Shown here piece by piece: positions 50,567-61,082 of a DNA stretch of 64,000 bases. The position numbers and the translations under genes are program-made. Source of the stretch: Drosophila persimilis (Eukaryota > Arthropoda > Insecta > Diptera > Drosophilidae); contig NW_020825491.1 of NCBI RefSeq assembly GCF_003286085.1, positions 124,001 to 188,000 on the forward strand. The letters are read 5' to 3'. The notes under the pieces are model-generated. The model ran no database searches. It had not been told where the DNA came from and saw nothing but the letters and a program-made list of their open reading frames with translations. Within the stretch, counting starts at the first letter, position 1, and each line of letters starts with the position of its first letter.

Positions 50567-52293
50567 TTGCAGTAGAGTGTGTATTTGGCTAATTGACGCC
50601 ATGATGTCCTTAATACTGAGCTCACTCACATTGAGCCTGTCTTCAAACCGCTTGTTCTCCTGTTCAGCGGGGCCCTCTGTCATTACTTTCGCAGACTGCG
50701 AGAGCGCCATCTGCTCCTCCCTCAGTCTACTCTGGAATTTCTCTAGGTGGCTGGCGGCTGTGTTGACATTCGTGTCACCGGTTTTTGGAGCTCTCCGACC
50801 CTTCCCTATTCTGTCCTTATGGCTGGATGTTTGTTTGCTCCCTTCTCGGTTCCTCATCTTAGAAAGCCTTTTTTTTATTTCAGTGCTGTGGAGGCTCGGC
50901 TTGGGTTGGACAGTTCTGCCTGAGAAAGGGTTAGTGAAACCCCTCCGTGGAATTTTCCGCCCTTCGACATAGTCGCCCTCATCCTTTCGATGGTCACCTG
51001 CAGTAGTGGGGACCCCTCTGTTTGGTTGGGGGTGCCTGGAGATCTCCTCCCATACACTCGGCCTCCCTATTGCCTTCCCTATGCGCATGTCCATATAGAC
51101 AATTTTGTCGATTTTGAGCTGGCAGCTTTTAAGGCCGGGCAACCCTTAAAACAACTGACATGCTCACCGCAGCAGTTAACACATTTAGCAGGAGCGTATC
51201 TGGGTTTGGTGCATGTAGTTGAGAGATGGTCACTGGCGCACTTCATGCACTTGGGTGCGTTTTTACAGTAATTCCTAGTGTGTCCGTAGGCCTGACATCT
51301 ATGACACTGAAGCGGGTCCCTAGTCACCCATTTCCTCTCAAAAGCCACTGCCTGTCCACCTAGCTCGGAAATTTTTAAGATTTCATCATGAGAACCGTCC
51401 TGTTTATACTCAATTTCAATTTCGAACATATTTATAGGCTGACCTGTAGACCTATGTTTCATATTGCTGGTGTATCTCACGACGTAGTGCCTATTTTTAG
51501 CTCAGAGGAAATCCACTCCCTTGTTGTTAAGTAATGCAAGTGTCGAAGTATATATCGAACACCTCGCTGCCCAATCTGCTGATGCGTGTGCATTGGTACT
51601 TTTTGGTCGTTGAGGAGTGTGGTGATTTTTTTATGGGCATCCATGTCAGTACATTGTATTCTGATCCCATTCCCAGGGGTACTTTTGGTTGTAAATCTAG
51701 CTATTCCTGATGTGTAGTTTAGTTTTTCCAAAAGAGGTACTATTGTTTTTACTCCTGAGATGTAAATGGAAAGTACCCTCTTACTCCTTGGCACTACATG
51801 CCATGGGAATAGGTCCGGCTGGTCAATCTGATCTGTTGGCAGTGAGAATTTCGCTGTGCCTGCTATTTGGGGGAAGTGGCTGACGTTGAAGATTGTTTGG
51901 CCCAGAACTGTCTTGGAGTTCCCCTGTGTCAAGATCTTTCATATTGGAAGGTTGTGTTAATGGCTGATTTGTCTTTGAAGGGTTACGAATTTTAATTTTA
52001 TTGAGTTCTGACGCAAATCTTTTGGCAGTGTCACTCTTGAATTTAGGGGTGTTGAAATCAAGATTCTGCTTTGGTACTTCATGAAAGGATTGGTCCTCGT
52101 CTGTTGTGTCCATTTCTTTATTTTGCCTTTTTCCCGGGGTATGGTTGGGGGCTGGCATATCGCTAAGCCAATTATTTATGATGTCGTTACTTTTTTCTAG
52201 CTCAGTCAGAGGAGGGGATTGGGTGATAGTCATACTCGTACGGGATGCCGGGGTCAGGGATTCTAATAGACTCTTTTTTGCTTTGATATTCAT
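50567..52293 (-). pseudogene. Gag of the jockey-like element, broken and split
   Basis: From the ATG at 52293 leftwards: a polar N-terminus (52293-51900), then in a second frame the PRE-like region (VPRSKRVLSIYISGVKTIV near 51800, GIRIQCTDMDAHKKI near 51660, MHTHQQIGQRGVRYILRHLH near 51590). In a third frame come three zinc knuckles, CHRCQAYGHTRNYC, CMKCASDHLSTTC and CVNCCGEHVSCFKGC (near 51140-51310), and in a fourth a Lys/Arg-rich and helical tail down to ISQIHTLLQ at 50567. There are frameshifts near 51900, 51490 and 51120. The last about 30 residues are at 35011-35100, beyond the LOA insertion. Three knuckles and this layout are typical of jockey-clade and telomeric (HeT-A/TART) Gags. Confidence 0.8.
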
Positions 52294-53339
52294 TTTAGGA
52301 GACTTATTTTTATTTTTTTAATTGTTTGTTTTAGGTCAGTAAGCTCTCTATCCGCAACATGTTGCTGGCCGTGTCGCTGTCGGGTGGAGAGTGAGATGAT
52401 ATCGTGCTCCATTTTGGAGAGTTTTCTGGAGCTTGATTTTGGAGACGTTTCCCTGGACATCTACCGCAGGAAGGTGGCAGGCTCGGCGATCAGGCACCTT
52501 TTCAGGGAAAGTGCCTGATCGGCGAGCCTGCCTCCTTTTCATGGAAAGTGCCGTCCTCATTGAGTGACTCCCAGGAACAAGATGGATCAACGAACATTTC
52601 GTGGAGAGCAGATGGATCTCCCCGTGCTCGTCTCAGGCCAGTTCTCTGGGGGGAGCACCCATCAAGCTCCGAGCTAGAGCTGGAAGAAAGTGTGATGCAC
52701 GCACCTGTCAGATCCAGTTGAGCAATGGTTGTCTTGTCTATTTGGTGGCTGGTCTTCATTTTCATCTCTTCCTTCTCTTCCTTCATCCACTTTGGTCTTT
52801 GGTCCCCCATTTTTTCTTCCATGTAGTCAGTTTTCCAATTCCTCGCTACCACTACTTTCCTTGCTTTTATTTGCTTTTCTTTAATACTTTCAATGGCCTT
52901 TACTTGTATATAATTTAATTTGATTTTTTTTTTTTATTTTAATGGTTGGTTTAATTTTTTTGATGTTCAAATTGGCTTAAGGCACATTTTTTAGTGTGAC
53001 CTTAAGGCAAACTTTATTTAATGCTCTTATTACATCTAGCAACATTAACATTACATCTGACAAATGACAAGTTTTGGCAACATAGGATAACATAAATATC
53101 GATTACAAATGTGGTATTTATTACAATTATTTACTTTTTTCTTTCTTTTTTTCTTTTGTTTATTTCAATTTTAGTTTTAGATTAAGCTCGGATTTGCCCG
53201 CTCGGCCGAGTGGCTGCTGGTCCGGCCACCCAGGATGCGTTGCCTGTGGATTGGCGTTGGTCAACGTTGTGTATTGGCTCGCTCAACCGAGTGGCTGCTG
53301 GTCCGGCCACCCGGGATGCGTTGCCTGTAGAAGATATAA
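52294..53339 (-). other. 5' UTR of the jockey-like element
   Basis: About 1.05 kb upstream of the Gag ATG (minus strand) with only chance ORFs. It holds a strong inverted repeat (52471-52537, separate entry) and, at 53198-53330, two copies of a roughly 48-base unit (CCGAGTGGCTGCTGGTCCGGCCACCC(A/G)GGATGCGTTGCCTGT) about 80 bases apart. Long T-runs on the plus strand occur at 52920-52940. Confidence 0.55.
52471..52537 (-). promoter_or_regulatory. Strong stem-loop in the 5' UTR upstream of jockey-like gag
   Basis: Arms 52471-52497 and 52511-52537 pair over about 27 bases with two mismatches (inner 22 bases GGCAGGCTCGGCGATCAGGCAC with one mismatch) around a 13-base loop. It lies about 180 bases before the Gag ATG on the RNA. 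Possible roles are packaging, translation control or reverse-transcription initiation. None is shown by the sequence. Confidence 0.6.
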
Positions 53340-53777
53340 AAAAACTTTTTGTGTTTTGTTTTATTTTCAGGTTTTGACTTTTGATTTGCGGAAAATTTGG
53401 TAAGTAGTTTGAGTTGTTTATTTGTTGACTTTTGATAGTTTTTAAATTTTGTTTTATTTTCAGGTTTGCTGCAGATTTGGTAAGTGTTTTGATTTGTGTT
53501 TTGGCTCAATTTAATTTTATTTTATTTGCAGGTTTATCTTTTGTAGGTTTGGTGTTAAGTCAAGTTAAGTAATTGTTGTTTTTATATTTGTTGGCTTTTA
53601 ATGAATATAATTATTTTATTTTCAAGTTGATTAACTGGATGTTGCGTTGGGATGTCTTCTAGTTGCTTGCTTAGTTGCTGACAAATGTACATTTATTATG
53701 TACGTACAGTTAATTTCGTACACCATATGTGTTTTATTTATTTGATTGGCAGGTTTTGTCTTCAGCCTTGTAATAAT
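53340..53777 (-). repeat. Splice-motif-like repeat array, part 1 (jockey-like 5' region)
   Basis: A diverged copy of the repeat found at 54563-55030 and in the 3' UTR at 26016-26489. On the plus strand (antisense to the element) TTTTATTTTCAG/TTTATTTGCAG boxes alternate with TTGGTAAGT boxes: acceptor-like ends at 53370, 53463 and 53531, donor-like starts at 53400 and 53480. The right part (53600-53777) is more diverged. It lies upstream of gag, so the element has similar repeats at both ends. Confidence 0.6.
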
Positions 53778-54562
53778 TATACCCGATACTCAAAATGAGT
53801 ATTGGGGTATATTAGATTTGTGGTAAAAGTGGATGTGTGTAACGTCCAGAAGGAATCGTTTCCGACCCCATAAAGTATATATATTCTTGATCAGCATCAA
53901 TAGCCGAGTCGATTGAGCCCTGTCTGTCTGTCCGTCTGTCCGTCCGTCCGTCCGTCCGTCCGTCCGTTCGTCCCCTTCAGCGCCTAGTGCTCAAAGACTA
54001 TAAGAGCTAGAGCAACGATGTTTTGGATCCAGACTTCTGTGATATGTCACTGCTACAAAAATATTTCAAAACTTTGCCCCGCCCACTTCCGCCCCCACAA
54101 AGGACGAAAATCTGGGACATCCACAAATCTCAAAGACTATTAACACTAGAGTAACCAAATTTGGTATCCGCACTTCTGTTAGATCTCACTATAAAACGTA
54201 TATCTCAGAATTTCGCCCCACCCCCTTCCGCCCCCACAAAGGACGAGAATCTGTTGCATCCACAATATTGCAGATTTGAGAAAACTAAAAACGCAGAATC
54301 ATAGATAATAACCATATCTATCAGATTGCTGAGTCTGGATCAGATCGGATCATTTTTATAGCCAATAGGAACAAATCAATTTGCACTGGCTACGCAGCGC
54401 CCGACGTCACGCTCAGACTGATTTTCTGTCTCTCTCGCACGCACTCTTTGTCGTGTCGTTTAATATTAGCGGCGTCTGCCGGAGGAGAGCCATACTGACT
54501 TAGTATCGGGTATAACTGTAGAGTTGCGGTGTCCGCAGCAACTCACAACGTTCCCCCTCGTT
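53778..54562 (+). repeat. DINE-1/mini-me repeat, copy f (internally deleted)
   Basis: 785 bases with the same internal deletion junction as copy d and the same flank on its 3' side (TTTTGTATGTAATTTTGTG, the reverse of 26475-26490). d and f are therefore copies of one DINE-bearing repeat unit rather than independent insertions. Confidence 0.9.
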
Positions 54563-55030
54563 TTTGTATGTAATTTTGTGTAGTTTCTGTTCTTATATTT
54601 GTTGACTTTTTTGAGGACTTTAGTTGTTTTATTTTCAGGTCTTCTGCAGATTTGGTAAGTGTTTCGAGTTGTATCTTGGCTGAATTAAATTCTATTTTAT
54701 TTGCAGGTTTATGTTTTGTAGGTTTGGTGATCAAGTGTCAGGAAAGTTAGGTAATTTGTGTTATTATATTTATTGGATTTTTAACCTTTGTTTAGACTGA
54801 TTTTAATTATTTTCTATTTACAGGTTCAATTGGTCCATTGGGTTTGCTAGAATTTGGTAAGTAAGTCTATTTGTGCTTTTCCTTTGGCTAATTTTAGCTA
54901 CATTTTATTTGCAGGCTAAATTAATTTATTTAGAGGTTTGCGTTGAATTTGTTAAGTCAGTTTATTTCTGTTTTGGCTGATTTTGATTGTATTTTATTTG
55001 CAGGTTTTGATTGGTTTGTTTGGAAGCTAT
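54563..55030 (-). repeat. Splice-motif-like repeat array, part 2 (copy of the jockey-like 3' UTR)
   Basis: Nearly identical in reverse to 26016-26489. On the plus strand acceptor-like TTTTATTTKCAG ends at 54638, 54706, 54823, 54913 and 55003, and donor-like GGTAAGT (or GTTAAGT/CGTAAGT) starts at 54655, 54857, 54951 and 55032. This gives candidate exon-like pieces of 16-37 bases. In the sense direction of the jockey-like element it is the end of an upstream copy's 3' UTR, head to tail with the next copy. It ends where the Polinton inverted repeat begins. Confidence 0.65.
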
Positions 55031-55034
55031 CGTA

Positions 55035-56221
55035 AGTAGTTATTATATAGGCACTTTGCTATGGGACAGTGTTAGGTACACAAAGGAGGAATATAAATTA
55101 TAGAGAAAGTAGAAAGGTTCAAGGGCATCGAAACCGTTTTTCAGGAAACACTTAAAAAATACCTCTAAACTATCACATTAGATTCATTGCAAAGGGATGA
55201 CCTACCTGTTTGAGGGTTGTTTGAATCGCAACACGGGACCAATCGTAAAAACAGGTTCATTGACAGTAAGTGGGAGGAGAGAGAATATAAATGAGCGAAG
55301 GATCGATTTGAGAGGATTTTACATGGTTGAGAAACAGGATTAAGATCGAAGTTAGTTCACATTATCGCCGATAGGTGGCGCCACCAAGTAGTAAGGATAA
55401 GGGACGGTCGCTTTTTACACTGAATTACCAAATTCGCAACATGTTGCAGCAACATTTGCTTAAGCATGTGCAGCTTGGCAACATGTTGAATGTAAGTGTG
55501 CATCATATTGCTATGTTATTACGTGATCATGTTAAATAAATACTTATAAGATATTTTATTAACATTGAATTGGGAACCAATTTCTGCTATGTTATTAACT
55601 GGTCAAGTTAAATAAATACTTATAGGATATTTTATAAACATTGAATTGGGAAAACAAATGTGTGAAGTTTCTGAAATTTACATCCTATAGAAAACATAGG
55701 TTGGAAACCTGGGTATCTAGATGTCCGTATAGAGGGTTGAATGGTAAGAGAACACAAATTAATGGAGATATATATAGGAGCACACAAAGAATAAAATTAT
55801 AATAGGAAGACATCAAAATTAATTAATGCTACTTAGAGTAAATATACGTCTGTCCCGTATCCTTACTACTTGGTGGCGCCACCTATCGGCGATAATGTGA
55901 ACTAACTTCGATCTTAATCCTGTTTCTCAACCATGTAAAATCCTCTCAAATCGATCCTTCGCTCATTTATATTCTCTCTCCTCCCACTTACTGTCAATGA
56001 ACCTGTTTTTACGATTGGTCCCGTGTTGCGATTCAAACAACCCTCAAACAGGTAGGTCATCCCTTTGCAATGAATCTAATGTGATAGTTTAGAGGTATTT
56101 TTTAAGTGTTTCCTGAAAAACGGTTTCGATGCCCTTGAACCTTTCTACTTTCTCTATAATTTATATTCCTCCTTTGTGTACCTAACACTGTCCCATAGCA
56201 AAGTGCCTATATAATAACTAC
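55035..56221. repeat. Inverted repeat with about 365-base arms at the Polinton end
   Basis: The left arm 55035-55402 (AGTAGTTATTATATAGGCAC... to ...TAAGGATAAGGGACGG) is repeated in reverse at 55853-56221 with very few differences. The roughly 450-base centre contains a direct duplication of about 65 bases (55507-55573 and 55580-55650, ATGTTATTA...CAAGTTAAATAAATACTTATA type). The arms begin with AG, as known Polinton ends do. Either it is a Polinton terminal repeat present twice head to head, or it is a separate 1.19-kb fold-back element. Confidence 0.75.
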
Positions 56222-56266
56222 TCACAGCTAACAGCTAGGACATAAACTAGTAATCTTTCAACAACG

Positions 56267-56620
56267 ATGGATGACCTTGAAATCATTTTTATCGATTCCC
56301 AACCGGAATCAACCATAAATCTGGACTCTCAGCCGAGCTCCGTAGACCTGTCCTTGATTTTTGGGATTAAGACTCAAACCTATCTCGAGAGCAACTTGAC
56401 CTGGTTAAGTGACATTAAATGGGATGATGACGACGATGACCCAAGGAATGCAACGTGTAATAATGATAATCCAGCATACATTTTCCCGGATGATGACAAC
56501 ATTTTCGATTTAGTAGATAATCAGGATGATGATAAAAGATCTCAACTCCAGGAACTACTTCGGGACGAAGATGATGATGACTTAATTGCTGCGGTAAAAT
56601 TAGCTGAGGCGAAATTTTAA
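56267..56620 (+). CDS. Small acidic Polinton ORF
   Basis: 117 codons, strongly acidic: runs DDDDDD near residue 53, DDDN near 76, DDDK near 88 and EDDDD near 102. There is no recognised domain. A TATA-like CTATATAATAA at about 56203 lies about 60 bases upstream of the ATG. It is followed by A/T-rich sequence with ATAATAAATAT. It is placed between the inverted repeat and the polymerase gene, on the same strand. A DNA-mimic or histone/replication-factor-binding role could be imagined but is not shown. It could also be a non-functional reading. Confidence 0.55.
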   Translation: MDDLEIIFIDSQPESTINLDSQPSSVDLSLIFGIKTQTYLESNLTWLSDIKWDDDDDDPRNATCNNDNPAYIFPDDDNIFDLVDNQDDDKRSQLQELLRDEDDDDLIAAVKLAEAKF

Positions 56621-57085
56621 TAATACGAATACATATTTATATAATAATAACATTTTATGTATTTTTCTAAAAATAATATATACATATGTACATATATAAT
56701 AAATATAACACGTTTAACCACTATTTATTTTAAATGTTTTCTGTTTTACTTTTGATTGGTTGAATTTCACTTCCTCTTATTACAAGAGAATCATAGGATT
56801 CGTTTGAAACAGGTTTCTTCCACGTGAGGATTACACAAAAAGAATAAGTGGATTTCAGGTAGAATAGAGGTTGTAACCTTTCCCTCATATTATTAGATTG
56901 ACCCAGTAGGAATCGTTTGAAACAGGTTTGTGAACAGGTACTGTTGTTTTGGATATAAAAGATTAAGAAGGTGTTTGGGAGGGGCCTAAAAAGATACCAT
57001 TTAAAAAGGAAACCCTTAGTCCTGTTTCAATAGTGAAAGTGGTTAGTTCGATACAAAAAAAATAAATAAATAAATAAAACTTAAA
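56621..57085 (+). promoter_or_regulatory. Upstream region of the Polinton polymerase gene
   Basis: No ORF. A TATA-like GATATAAAAG at 56952-56961 lies about 125 bases before the ATG. Upstream of it a 22-base direct repeat, AGGA(T/A)TCGTTTGAAACAGGTTT, occurs at 56795-56816 and 56908-56929 (21 of 22 bases equal). A (AAAT)n run precedes the ATG (57055-57078). Confidence 0.5.
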
Positions 57086-60000
57086 ATGGCATCAAAAGTT
57101 CAGTGCAACATGTGTGATAAGTCCGTTGACTTTTCAGAGTTTCAATCTCATTATGAGAGATGCTCTGATTTGCGTAATAATGTAGTGTGTGACCTTTGCT
57201 CTAAGTCCATCGACTTAATAGAGTTTGATAGTCATTATGAAGCATGCTTGGGACCTAGGAATGCTTTTGAGATTCTTATGAGCAAAGGATCTAATTCAAG
57301 TGATCTTCAAGGTCCTTCAACGTCAGGAGCTTCAAAACGGCCTCGATTGGATACTCCGATGGACCTAAGGATTATTGACTGTTCAATTTGCGGTGAAAGT
57401 TACCCTTCGTCTAGGGAAAGACGCCATATGATGTCGGACAAACATAAGAATGCAAGAGCAGCTCAACTAGAGGAAAATGAAAACGTTATTTTAATTTCAA
57501 CGGAGTCGCGATTTCCTTTAAAATCATATCGTGTTCACTCAAATAAAAGTGAACAGATTGATTTAAAAGAGTTTTTTTATGATTGCAAAAATGATATTAT
57601 CAATTTATTGCGTCACTGCATGAGTGAGTACAGATCCATAAAATACAATTTAAAAGTATATGGATTATACGTTAAAAACACTGATGATGAAAGCTTAACA
57701 GAAACAATGAAGCATTTCATTACTCCATACAAACCAATATATGAAAACGAGCTGATTGATGATCATCTAAATGATACAATAGAAAATTTGATAACTCTCA
57801 GCAGTGAATTCCAGGAGAAGGATTCAGGTTGGGCAATAAAGTGTTTTAAATATTTTGAACTTACCATGATAAAACTAGAGCATATCGCTGCAAACAGGTT
57901 TATCCAAGCTCCCAAAAAAATTAAGTCACGAAATGCACTCATAAATGTTAAAAATGACGATGATTTTTGTTTCAAGTGGTGTGTTTTAGCATCATTAGCC
58001 TATGGAACACACCTTAAAACTATATATCAAACAGCAGCATTAAAAAAAATTTCCCGAGATAAGTTATCAATACCATCATCCTATCGATGCGGAAACATAC
58101 GGCAAGACATCATTTATTATGAAGGAGTAAGATTAAATTTTTCCGGAATTGAGTTTCCAATAACAAGCAAAGGAATCAAGCGATTCGAATCTGCAAATGA
58201 GGATTTTAGCATCAATGTTTATGAAGTCGATGAGAATGGAAAAAACGTTGTAGGACCCACAGTGAGGACTAAGAAAATTCGGACTCACCACATAAACTTG
58301 CTTGGAATTAATAGTGATAATATGCAAATGATGCATTATGCATATATAACGTGCATGAGAAAATTATGTTATTCACAACATAGTAAATCCCATAATACGG
58401 CATATTTTTGCGAGAACTGCTTGCAATTTTATAGTACAACAAATACTATACATGACACTAAAGAGTGTGGAAAAGTTGCTGCTTTGTATCCTGAACCTAA
58501 TACCAAAACTGTATTCAAAAGTTTTTCTAAAAAACTATCTCCACCAGTAGTAATTTATGCTGACATCGAAGCAGTTTTGGAAAATTACAATATAAATCTT
58601 AATGATCCATCAAAATCATCAACTACTATGGCACAGAGGCATACAGCATGTGCAGCATCATTTTATATTGTACATAAATACAATGAACATCTAAATGAGA
58701 TGTGGACATACGAAGGTAAATATTTTAACATTCCAGCAAAGGCAATAAACTCATAAACATTATGATTTCGTTATTTCAGGACCGGATTGTATCCAAAAAT
58801 TTTGTCAAGCACTTAGGATGAAAACCGATGGACTTTATGAGAAGTACTGGAAGTCCTATAAAAAACCAATCTATCAGTTTAACATTTGGGATGAGGATTA
58901 CCAGGAACACGGTGAATGCTATGCCTGCGAGAAACAAATTTCTGATGATGATCGAGAAAAATTCTTTGATCAGTTTACAGGACAATATGAAGGTCCTATT
59001 CATAAGCTGTGTAAACAGACATTTAGATTAAGCGATCCCTTTTTCCCGGTAGTTTTTCATAACTTATCTCGTTATGATATACATTTATTTGTTACGTCAA
59101 TAAAAGATGAACTAAGACCCATTCCTTGCAATAAAGAGTTATATATTGCGTTAACTCAAATTTGTAAGCTCGATGAATCTTATCTTCATCAATATAAAAT
59201 TAGATATATAGATTCAAATAGATTTTTAAATTCAAGCTTAGAAAAACTCGCTAGTTATATGAACATAGCGAATTTTAAAATTTTGAGAAGTAAATATCAA
59301 GGTGAAAAATTTGATATGCTACGACGAAAGGGAGTATTTCCCTATGATTATTTGGATAGTTTTGAAAAATTTGATGAATCCCTGCTTCCTTCGCGAGATA
59401 ATTTTTATAATTCACTGAATGATGAGGAATGTAGTGTTGAAGACTACAACTTTGCTCAGAAGGTTTGGAACGCATTTAATTGCAAATCTATTAGAGATTA
59501 TTTAAAATTATATTTGGAAAGCGATGTTTTAATTCTTGCTGATGTATTTGAGAATTTTAGGAGTCTTTGTTCCCGAGTGTACAGGTTAGACCCCATTAAT
59601 TATGTTACTGCTCCTTCAGTTTCATGGGATGCAATGTTAAAATACACAAGAGTAGAATTAGAACTTGTTAGTGATCCTGACATTTATAATTTTTTAAAAA
59701 CTGCTGTTCGTGGAGGATTGACCCAATGCACTCAACGGATTGCAACAGCAAATAACAAATATTTAAATAATAAATTTAAGCCTACCGAACCCATAAATTT
59801 CCTTTCATATATTGACGCCAACAACTTATATGGATGGGCTATGAGTCAACCCCTTCCATTTTCTAATTTTAAATTTCTAAGTAACGATGAAATTTCATCT
59901 TTCAACGTTCTTAGCATATCGGCATCTAGTGATGTTGGATATATTTTAGAAGTAGATTTGCGATATCCTGATGATATTCATAATAAGCATAATAGTTTAC

Positions 60001-61082
60001 CTTTTTGCCCCGAAAATAAGATTCCACCAGGAGGAAAGCAGACAAAACTAATAGCTGACTTAAGTGATAAAAAGAACTATATAATTAATTTGAAGCAGCT
60101 ACAGTTATGTATAGAGCAAGGTATGATTTTAGAAAAAATATCTAGAGTTTTATCATTTAATCAGTCCTGTTGGCTGAAACCTTATATTGACCTCAATACA
60201 TCTCTTAGAAAATTAGCTAGCAATGACTTTGAGATAAACTTTTACAAATTAATGGTTAATGCCGTTTACGGTAAAACAATGGAGAATGTAGAAAAACGTC
60301 GTGAGGTTGCATTAGTTAAGCATTATGAGTCAAGACAAAACTCAGCAGGGTTTAGACAACGCATAGCAAGACATAATTTCCACAGTGTTGAAATCTTTGG
60401 AGATAATTTGGCTGCCATTGAATCAACTAAGTCCCGAATTTTTTATGATAAGCCCATATACATTGGAGTTAGTGTACTAGAACTTTCAAAATGGTTAATG
60501 TATGACTATTTCTATAATTTTCATTCTGTAAAATGTCCATCATCAAAAATACTCTATATGAATACAGATTCATTTATTATATCATCAGAAGAAGATTTTT
60601 ATGATTTAATTAAATTCAATCCTAATCGCTTTGATACATCCAATTACCTAGCCTCAAACAGATTCGGTATCAATCTCGCTAATAACAAAGAGCTTGGATT
60701 AATGAAAGACGAAAATGCAGGAAAAATAATGACGTCGTTTGCAGGATTAAAAGCGAAAGCATACTCATATTTAATTGCTAAAGATGATAACACTGACTAT
60801 AACGTAAAAAAGGTTAAAGGCGTAAAAAAGTCAGTAGTTAAACGATTAACTCATACTCATTATATTGAATACATTAAACATAAAAAAACTTATTATGGAC
60901 AACAGAGAGTTATTAGAAGTAGAGGTCATAAAATTTATACTGAAATTGTAAATAAGATAAGTCTAAATTATAAGGATGACAAAAGATTTATATTACCTGA
61001 TAATATTTCAACATTAGCTCATAATCACTATGAAATTAAAAATATTTTAGGTGCTAGTAATAATACACAAAATATGGTATAA
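57086..61082 (+). CDS. polB: Polinton protein-primed DNA polymerase B, two exons
   Basis: Exon 1 is 57086-58715 and exon 2 is 58780-61082, separated by a 64-base intron (GTAAAT...TTTCAG, phase 1). The product is 1,310 residues. The N-terminus carries three Cys/His modules (CNMCDKSVDFSEFQSHYERC, a near repeat CDLCSKSIDLIEFDSHYEAC, and CSICGESYPSSRERRHMMSDKH). The exonuclease motif YADIEAVL is near residue 490. The polymerase has motif A SYIDANNLYGW near 887, motif B KLMVNAVYGKTME near 1032 and motif C YMNTDSF near 1134, where YxDTD is expected. Known role: replication of the linear element from a protein primer. The frame is open throughout. Confidence 0.9.
58716..58779 (+). other. Intron in the Polinton polymerase gene
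   Basis: 64 bases, GTAAATATTT...TTATTTCAG. It has in-frame stops, and its removal joins the two long frames at a conserved position (…TYEG/PDCIQKF…) without loss of frame. A length of about 60-65 bases is typical for Drosophila introns. The ATG at 58818 is therefore internal. Confidence 0.85.

Noticed and set aside
53198-53330. GC-rich GGCTGCTGGTCCGGCC repeats as a tRNA-like gene
   Set aside because: No cloverleaf with A and B boxes could be drawn. It is a simple tandem unit.
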